DNA of 10,566 nucleotides from assembly GCA_004555335.1 (NCBI GenBank), contig SFII01000037.1:1-10566 (forward strand), in the 5' to 3' direction. Under the pieces are notes generated by a model. It was not told the origin of the DNA. It ran no database searches and saw only the letters and a program-made list of their open reading frames with translations. This DNA comes from Coriobacteriaceae bacterium (GTDB lineage Bacteria; Actinomycetota; Coriobacteriia; Coriobacteriales; Eggerthellaceae). The position numbers and the translations under genes are program-made. Shown in pieces: positions 5,950-10,566 of the stretch (position 1 is its first letter; each line of letters opens with the position of its first letter).

Positions 5950-8353
5950 AGTCGGTTCGCGAACCGGAAGTCATCAGGTACGGAACCACGCCGTAGTCCG
6001 AATCGATGACGTCGATCTTCTTCTTGTCCAGATCGCCCGAATCGTATTCGAGCACAGCCTTCAGCACCTGGGCGAGCATGGGCACGCCGGTGCGTTCGGT
6101 GAGAACGCCCTGCTCGGTCACGCAAGCCGCCACATACTTGGGGTTGTCGTAAGGCGCGTAGCAGGCAAACCAGGTATAGTCGGCCTCCCCCGCCACTTCC
6201 GCGGTACCGGTCTTTCCCGCAGCAAGGCAGCCGAGGTCGCTGAAGTACTGCGCGTCGTACTGGTTGACCAACATCACGTCCCGCAGGCCCTGGCGGATCA
6301 AGTCGGCATCCTCCTGCGAAAGATCAGGCACGGAAAGCTCTTCGGTCTTCGCTTCCTGGATCACATCGCCCGCAGAATTGCGGACTTCGCGCAGGAGATG
6401 GGGCTTGGGAACCGTTCCCGTCGCGATGCCGCAGTAAGCACAGCACAGCTGCAGGGGCGTAACGAGCACATAGCCCTGGCCGATGCACATATTCGACATG
6501 TCGGCACCCACCCACTGGGCGTAGTCGGGATCGTCCTTGAAGTATTCTTCCTTCCACTTGGGCGTGGGAATGCGGCCTTCCGCCTCGCCCTCGATGTCGA
6601 TGCCCGTAGGGCTGCCGAAGCCGAAGGACTCGATATAGTCCTGCAGGCATTCTTCGCCCAACTTGGAAGACTGCTCGAAGAAGGCCTTGCCGATCTCGTA
6701 GAAGACCACGTCGCAGGAATGGGCGATGCCGCTTTCGATACCCATGGGCCCATGACCCGTCAGAAGCCAGCAGCTCTGCGGGAAGTCCTCGCCGAAACCG
6801 GTCCAGGTACCGGTGCAGTTGTAGGTGGAATTCGCATCGGAGATGCCGTAGCTCAACGCAGCCGCGGAAACGAAGGACTTGAAGGTGGACGCTGCAGGGT
6901 ACACGCCCGCGATGGCGCGGTTCATGAGCGGATACTGGGACGCTTCGGTGTTATAGGCATCCCACGCCTCCTGGCTGATGCCGCCGATGAAGGATTCAGG
7001 CGAGAAGGTGGGGAAACTGGACATGGCAACCACCTCGCCGTTGGTACAATCCATGCACACGATGGCGCCCGCAGTACCATAACCCCCGCCCAGCTGCCCG
7101 TTGGGTGCGATGATATCGTGCAGCGCCTTGTCCGCAACCTGCTGGACGGAAGCCCTGATGCTCAGATACACATCGCTGCCCTGGATGGGATCGCTCTGGC
7201 TGACCACTTCCCTCACGTCGCCATCCGCGTCGGTTATCACCACGCGTGCACCGGGCTCGCCCGCAAGCACGCTGTCGTAGGACTGCTCCACGCCCTGCTT
7301 GCCCACGATATCGCCCGATCTGAGGACGCGGTCTCCTTGCTGGTTGGCCAGCTCCTCTTCGGAAACGGTTCCCACATAACCCAGCACATGGGCGGCAAGG
7401 GCGCCATACGGGTAGATGCGCGAGGTGCGCGTCTCGCAGGTCACGCCGGGGAAGGCATCGGGATGCTCGCTGATATAGGCCAGGTCGCGCTGGGAGACGT
7501 CTTCGGCCACCACGCGCCTGCCCTGCCCACCGTATTTGGTATCGAGGACGCGTTGGCGCACCACTTCGCGCGGGATGCCCAGAAGAGCGGAAAGCCGCAC
7601 CATCACGTCGTAGTCCTTCGCCACGTCCGCTTCGGCCAAAACAGTGAACACGGATCGGTTCTTCACCAGCGCAACGCCGTCGGCATCGTAGATGATGCCG
7701 CGAGGAGCGGGAGTATAAGCGGTGGAATAGAGGTTCTGCTCGGCGGCGGAGGAGTATTCGGAAGACTTGAGCACCTGCATCGCCCAGAGCTTGGCGGCAA
7801 GCGTGCCGAACACCGCAGCGGAGATAACGCCCATCGCAAGGAACCTGCTGCGCTCGACGGTGCCATCGGCAGGTGCAGGAGAAGTCTCGCTATGCGCCGA
7901 AGCCGCTTCCTGCGCAAAACGCGTACGGGCGTCCTTTTCGGCAGCCGCTCCGCGGCCAGCCGGGCGGCTACCACCGGATGCGTGGGCGGCCTTCGCGGAG
8001 GCACCGCGGCGGATGCTCCTGAAGTCCAGGATATCGGCGGGAGCGGGCCTTTTCTTGCGAGCGCGATCGGGCTTTCGGGACGAATCGGCGTTCGGCTTGG
8101 CTGCAGCGCCCTCTTCCCTATCGGAAGCTGCGCGGGCAGTACGGGAAGCGCGGGAGGCATCCGACGCTTTCGGCTGGGATTCGGGTGTGCACGCAGAGCC
8201 AGGGTCCCGATGGGGCGCCTGGGAAGAAGATCCGCTCTTTTCGGGAGCGTCGGGATCGACCTGGTATTTCTTGATGAACAGGTATGCCCCGCCGATGATG
8301 ACGAACAGCGTGAGCAGGGCGGCGAATACAGCAAGGACCACGGTGCCATGCAC
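5948..8353 (-). CDS. mrdA: Penicillin-binding protein 2 (class B transpeptidase of the elongasome) with extended N-terminus
   Basis: DD-transpeptidase that cross-links new glycan strands made by RodA; 801 residues, longer than the usual 580-700. The transpeptidase motifs are clear: S489-T490-F491-K492 (SxxK), S546-C547-D548 (SxN-type), and K714-T715-G716-T717. The pedestal domain includes PAPRGIIYDADG at 215-226 and GKQGVEQSYD at 351-360. C513, C528, H534 and C547 match the spacing of a PBP2 zinc site. The normal membrane anchor is at about 171-194 (FLAMGVISAAVFGTLAAKLW). Before it lies an extra hydrophobic segment at 4-26 followed by IKKY, then about 140 residues of Ala/Ser/Arg/Lys/Pro-rich, probably disordered sequence. 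By the positive-inside rule this linker should be cytoplasmic. The start is uncertain: GTG at 8353 is directly abutted by AAGGG, so the GTG at 8341 (residue 5) has more plausible spacing from TAAGGGGTG. It follows mreD by 3 bases and precedes rodA by 10. Confidence 0.94.
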   Translation of the reverse strand: MHGTVVLAVFAALLTLFVIIGGAYLFIKKYQVDPDAPEKSGSSSQAPHRDPGSACTPESQPKASDASRASRTARAASDREEGAAAKPNADSSRKPDRARKKRPAPADILDFRSIRRGASAKAAHASGGSRPAGRGAAAEKDARTRFAQEAASAHSETSPAPADGTVERSRFLAMGVISAAVFGTLAAKLWAMQVLKSSEYSSAAEQNLYSTAYTPAPRGIIYDADGVALVKNRSVFTVLAEADVAKDYDVMVRLSALLGIPREVVRQRVLDTKYGGQGRRVVAEDVSQRDLAYISEHPDAFPGVTCETRTSRIYPYGALAAHVLGYVGTVSEEELANQQGDRVLRSGDIVGKQGVEQSYDSVLAGEPGARVVITDADGDVREVVSQSDPIQGSDVYLSIRASVQQVADKALHDIIAPNGQLGGGYGTAGAIVCMDCTNGEVVAMSSFPTFSPESFIGGISQEAWDAYNTEASQYPLMNRAIAGVYPAASTFKSFVSAAALSYGISDANSTYNCTGTWTGFGEDFPQSCWLLTGHGPMGIESGIAHSCDVVFYEIGKAFFEQSSKLGEECLQDYIESFGFGSPTGIDIEGEAEGRIPTPKWKEEYFKDDPDYAQWVGADMSNMCIGQGYVLVTPLQLCCAYCGIATGTVPKPHLLREVRNSAGDVIQEAKTEELSVPDLSQEDADLIRQGLRDVMLVNQYDAQYFSDLGCLAAGKTGTAEVAGEADYTWFACYAPYDNPKYVAACVTEQGVLTERTGVPMLAQVLKAVLEYDSGDLDKKKIDVIDSDYGVVPYLMTSGSRTD

Positions 8354-8356
8354 CCC

Positions 8357-8887
8357 TTAGAGCTTTCGGGGCTTGAAGGGCCTGCGTTCGGGCTGCAGGG
8401 GCCTGTTCAGCAATATCTTACCCACGGCAAGATAGATGAGCACACCCAGCACGCAATCCAGCACGCTGCAAGGAAGTGCGATATACACCACGGCATCAAT
8501 GGGGTCGATTCCATCCATCAGCAGCACCGTACCGAATGCATGGAGCAGCTCGATTCCCAGGATGACGCAGAGGAAAGATGCGATTTCCGAAAAGCTCCTG
8601 GCGCGGAAAAGACCGCTCAGGTAGTTGCGCTCCACCGCAACGGCAGCGATGAGCAGGATAGAGAGCAGGCCCACGGGGCCGTATCCCAGCAGGTCGCTGA
8701 TCATGCCCAATACGAAGGCGATCCCGTACACGCAATTGTCCCGGGAAAGCAGGCCGGCGGATACGGAATAGGCGATCATGAAATTCGGCGTATTCGAAAA
8801 GAAGGGCAGGTTGGGAGAAAGGATCACGTCCAGCAGCACGGCAACCGCCGCACCCGCGATGAGTATCCCCTTTTCGTTGATCATCAT
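8357..8887 (-). CDS. mreD: MreD, integral membrane shape-determining protein
   Basis: A 176-residue membrane protein of the elongasome that works with MreC. Hydrophobic segments lie at about 7-24, 36-47, 53-67, 70-86, 101-124 and 132-160. The MreD-type signature GMISDLLGYGPVGLLS spans 61-76, with Asp65 within the membrane region. The tail is short and basic (RPLQPERRPFKPRKL). The start is chosen as ATG at 8887: it forms an ATGA overlap with the mreC stop (TGA at 8884-8886) and has GGAAGG 9 bases upstream. A second ATG follows at 8884. An in-frame GTG at 8908 would add seven residues but has no ribosome binding site. The protein is poorly conserved in sequence, so the name rests on motif, size, topology and its place between mreC and mrdA. 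Confidence 0.92.
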   Translation of the reverse strand: MMINEKGILIAGAAVAVLLDVILSPNLPFFSNTPNFMIAYSVSAGLLSRDNCVYGIAFVLGMISDLLGYGPVGLLSILLIAAVAVERNYLSGLFRARSFSEIASFLCVILGIELLHAFGTVLLMDGIDPIDAVVYIALPCSVLDCVLGVLIYLAVGKILLNRPLQPERRPFKPRKL

Positions 8888-9903
8888 CCTACCTGGCCTT
8901 CCATCCACAAGGAAGTATCTTCCCCATACACATCCAGAGAAGTGCCGTCACCAGCCCCTGCATCCAAGCCGGTACCCTGGTCGGTGACGCTATCTTGCCC
9001 GCTTGCTTCGGCATTGGAATCATCTTCCCCAGTATCTTCCTCAGGTTTTTCCGCCGCAGCCCCTTCGGAGCCCATGCCGGTGATGACCATCACTTCCTGC
9101 AAGGGACCCACCGATTCGTTGGGCTCGATTATGATCTTACGGGTCGGCCCGCCGGATGCACCCTCCACCTTCGAAACCGTGCCGACGATCAGGCCGCGAT
9201 TGAAGCTTCCGCCCAAACCGGATGTGATTACCACATCGCCTTGCTCAACCTGGGCGTCATCGGGGAGGTTTTCCAGATACAACCTGCCATCGAGGGAGCC
9301 TTTCACGATTCCCTCGGCACGGCTGGACTGCAGCAATACGGCCACTCCCGAATTGGGGTCCTGGAGCAGGCGCACTTCGGACGTATGCGAATTGGCGCTG
9401 GCAACCTGACCTACCACACCGGACGGACCCACAACCGCCATACCGGGACGTACGCCGTCATTAGTGCCCTTGCTGATGGTGAGCGTGTTGTTCCACGATT
9501 CTCCCGAACGGGAAACCACCGTGCAGACGACGCCTTCCAGATCGTAGGCATCCTGGTAGCCTAAAAGCTCCTGCAACCGCTCGGATTCCTGGCGATATTC
9601 CTCCAGTTCGGCAATCTCCTTCTTCAGCTGGGCATTTTCTTCCTCAAGCTGGGATTTAGATGCGTCACCGGCAACCAGATCGCCCAGAGCCGTGAAGGCA
9701 CGGTATTCCGCATCGGAGACCGCACCGCTCGCATACTTTGCCGGAGTGAACACGGCAGCGGTACCCGACTGGAGGGTATGGATGGGCCCCGTTTCCTCTT
9801 CCTGGGCATAGGCGCCCAAGGCGATCAGTGAAACGGCGACCATTGCGACGATAGGACCGTACGCTCTCACTGTTGGATTGGATATCCTGAACTTAAAAGG
9901 CAT
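8884..9903 (-). CDS. mreC: MreC, rod shape-determining protein
   Basis: A bitopic membrane scaffold that links MreB to PBP2 and RodA; 339 residues from the ATG at 9903. A short basic cytoplasmic N-terminus (FKFRISNPTVR) precedes one membrane helix at about 16-33. A coiled coil follows at about 83-114 (SQLEEENAQLKKEIAELEEY, then LQELLGY), which mediates dimerisation in the family. The beta-barrel MreC core runs from about 123 to 275, with family motifs TISKGTNDGVRPGMAVV, GVVGQV, VRLLQDPNSGVAVLL and GDVVITSGLGGSFNRGLIVGTV. From about 277 to the end is a strongly acidic, Gly/Ser/Asp-rich extracytoplasmic tail. An in-frame TTG at 9909 would add two residues; AGGGTG is only about 2-4 bases from it but about 8 from the ATG, so the ATG is preferred. 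It follows mreB by 12 bases and overlaps the mreD start by 4. Confidence 0.95.
   Translation of the reverse strand: MPFKFRISNPTVRAYGPIVAMVAVSLIALGAYAQEEETGPIHTLQSGTAAVFTPAKYASGAVSDAEYRAFTALGDLVAGDASKSQLEEENAQLKKEIAELEEYRQESERLQELLGYQDAYDLEGVVCTVVSRSGESWNNTLTISKGTNDGVRPGMAVVGPSGVVGQVASANSHTSEVRLLQDPNSGVAVLLQSSRAEGIVKGSLDGRLYLENLPDDAQVEQGDVVITSGLGGSFNRGLIVGTVSKVEGASGGPTRKIIIEPNESVGPLQEVMVITGMGSEGAAAEKPEEDTGEDDSNAEASGQDSVTDQGTGLDAGAGDGTSLDVYGEDTSLWMEGQVG
8897..8902 (-). promoter_or_regulatory. Ribosome binding site supporting the mreD start at 8887
   Basis: GGAAGG on the minus strand lies 9 bases before the ATG at 8887 and inside the end of mreC. It makes the ATGA-overlapping start more likely than the upstream GTG at 8908, which has no purine-rich stretch before it. 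Confidence 0.55.
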
Positions 9904-9915
9904 CTGCAATGCACC

Positions 9916-10566
9916 CTATCTGGACCTGGAGATGGTCTGCTTCAATGCTTCGGGGGTTTCCAAAACGCGTAGGCAGCCCACCACCACATCGGTCAGGGCG
10001 GTTTCGCTTGCCCATACGGGAATCTCCAACTGATACGTCAGGTATTCGGCCAAGCCGGAAAGCAAGCCGCCGCCACCCGTGAGCAGGATTCCGTTGCGCA
10101 CGATGTCGGACGCCTGATCAGGGCTGGCTTTCTTCAGAGCCTCCCCCACATGCAAGGCAAGCTTGTCCGCCGCGGGCCGCAGGGCCGCGCGCACATCTTC
10201 GGAACGCACGGTGGCCTCGGTGGGCTTGCCGGTAGCGATGTCCTGGCAGTTGATGGCCATATCGCGCTCGCGCCTGTCGGTGAAGGGAAGCACCGAACCG
10301 ATCTTGATCTTGATAACCTCCGCAGTGCGCCCCCCGATATGCACGCCCAGCAGGTTGCGCAGGTATTGGGAGATGATTTCATCCATGCGGTTGCCCGCGA
10401 GCCGCAATGACGTGCTCGACACAATGCCGCCCTGGCTTATCACGGCGATTTCCGTCGTACCGCCTCCGATATCCATGACCATGCTCGCCGTCGCGGAAGA
10501 AACCGGCAGGTCTGCGCCCAAGGCTGCCGCCATGGGTTCTTCCACCAAGAAGACCTGCTTGGCCCC
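9916..10566 (-). CDS. mreB: MreB, actin-like filament protein, 5' part outside window
   Basis: ATP-binding actin homologue that forms short filaments under the membrane and directs elongasome movement. The frame is open to the right window edge, so only the last 216 residues are seen, against about 340 for the family. Family motifs: VEEPMAAALGA at 8-18, the phosphate-2 loop DIGGGTTEIAV at 32-42, LAGNRMDEIISQYLRN at 56-71, IGGRTAEVIKIKIGS at 77-91 (usually IGERTAE), and the adenosine-binding LTGGGGLLSGL at 162-172. It ends in ISRSR and TAG. The fragment is intact, so the truncation is a window artefact. As the first gene seen in the block, its promoter should lie to the right of 10566. No internal promoter or terminator is visible between it and the downstream genes. 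Confidence 0.97.
   Translation of the reverse strand, partial: GAKQVFLVEEPMAAALGADLPVSSATASMVMDIGGGTTEIAVISQGGIVSSTSLRLAGNRMDEIISQYLRNLLGVHIGGRTAEVIKIKIGSVLPFTDRRERDMAINCQDIATGKPTEATVRSEDVRAALRPAADKLALHVGEALKKASPDQASDIVRNGILLTGGGGLLSGLAEYLTYQLEIPVWASETALTDVVVGCLRVLETPEALKQTISRSR

Noticed and set aside
7663..8349. An alternative minus-strand frame starting with ATG at 8349, beside the mrdA start
   Set aside because: The product is a Pro/Arg/Ser-rich sequence with no family likeness, and it lacks the transmembrane anchor that the mrdA frame encodes in the same region.
5918..9409. A very long plus-strand open frame (1163 codons) antisense to rodA, mrdA, mreD and mreC
   Set aside because: It has no recognisable domain, is rich in His, Arg, Gly and Ala as expected for the reverse complement of GC-rich genes, and runs across four well-supported genes. 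It is a codon-bias shadow.
9916..10566. Possible truncated MreB
   Set aside because: The frame stays open to the last base with GAKQVF ahead of VEEPMAAA, as in full-length MreB, so this is a window-edge effect.
1..10566. Mobile element, prophage, CRISPR array or defence system
   Set aside because: No transposase, integrase, terminal repeats, regularly spaced repeats or defence-type domains are visible. Apart from the 66-base convergent gap, coding sequence is almost continuous and the genes are conserved functions.

Overview
The window looks like chromosomal DNA from a high-GC actinobacterial anaerobe, most likely of the class Coriobacteriia (Eggerthellaceae/Coriobacteriaceae type). This is inferred from the gene order mreB-mreC-mreD-PBP2-rodA followed by separate radical SAM (TIGR03960-like) and DUF2344 (TIGR03936-like) genes, from the GC-rich third positions, and from the frequent GTG/TTG starts. 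No 16S rRNA or other taxonomic marker is present, so the placement is tentative.

Layout, left to right. 1-912 (+): the C-terminal part of a malic enzyme, cut by the left window edge. 913-978: a 66-base convergent gap with only weak hairpins. 979-10566: one tightly packed leftward block, all on the minus strand. In order of transcription it holds mreB (cut by the right edge), mreC, mreD, mrdA (PBP2), rodA, a DUF697-type membrane-associated protein, a radical SAM protein and a DUF2344 protein. Gaps inside the block are about 10-15 bases or are short overlaps, so it reads as a single transcription unit whose promoter lies beyond the right edge.

The first five genes of the block form the core elongasome: MreB filaments position the complex, MreC and MreD link it across the membrane, RodA polymerises glycan strands and PBP2 cross-links them. 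The last three genes have no assigned function. The DUF697 protein has a Rossmann/GTPase-like N-terminal half without recognisable GTP-binding motifs. The radical SAM and DUF2344 proteins are two halves of a module that, as I recall, is found fused in some bacteria; here they overlap by 8 bases.

The points most worth a second look are: an extra membrane segment plus a roughly 140-residue disordered linker ahead of the normal PBP2 anchor; a Cys-Cys-His-Cys set in the PBP2 transpeptidase domain that matches the spacing of the PBP2 zinc site; the DUF697 pseudo-GTPase in the elongasome operon; and a malic enzyme whose dinucleotide-binding motif and arginine codon choice are unusual relative to its family and neighbours. 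I found no mobile element, CRISPR array, RNA gene or phage gene, and nothing that amounts to a clearly new system. It is mostly a conserved housekeeping region with some uncharacterised passengers.
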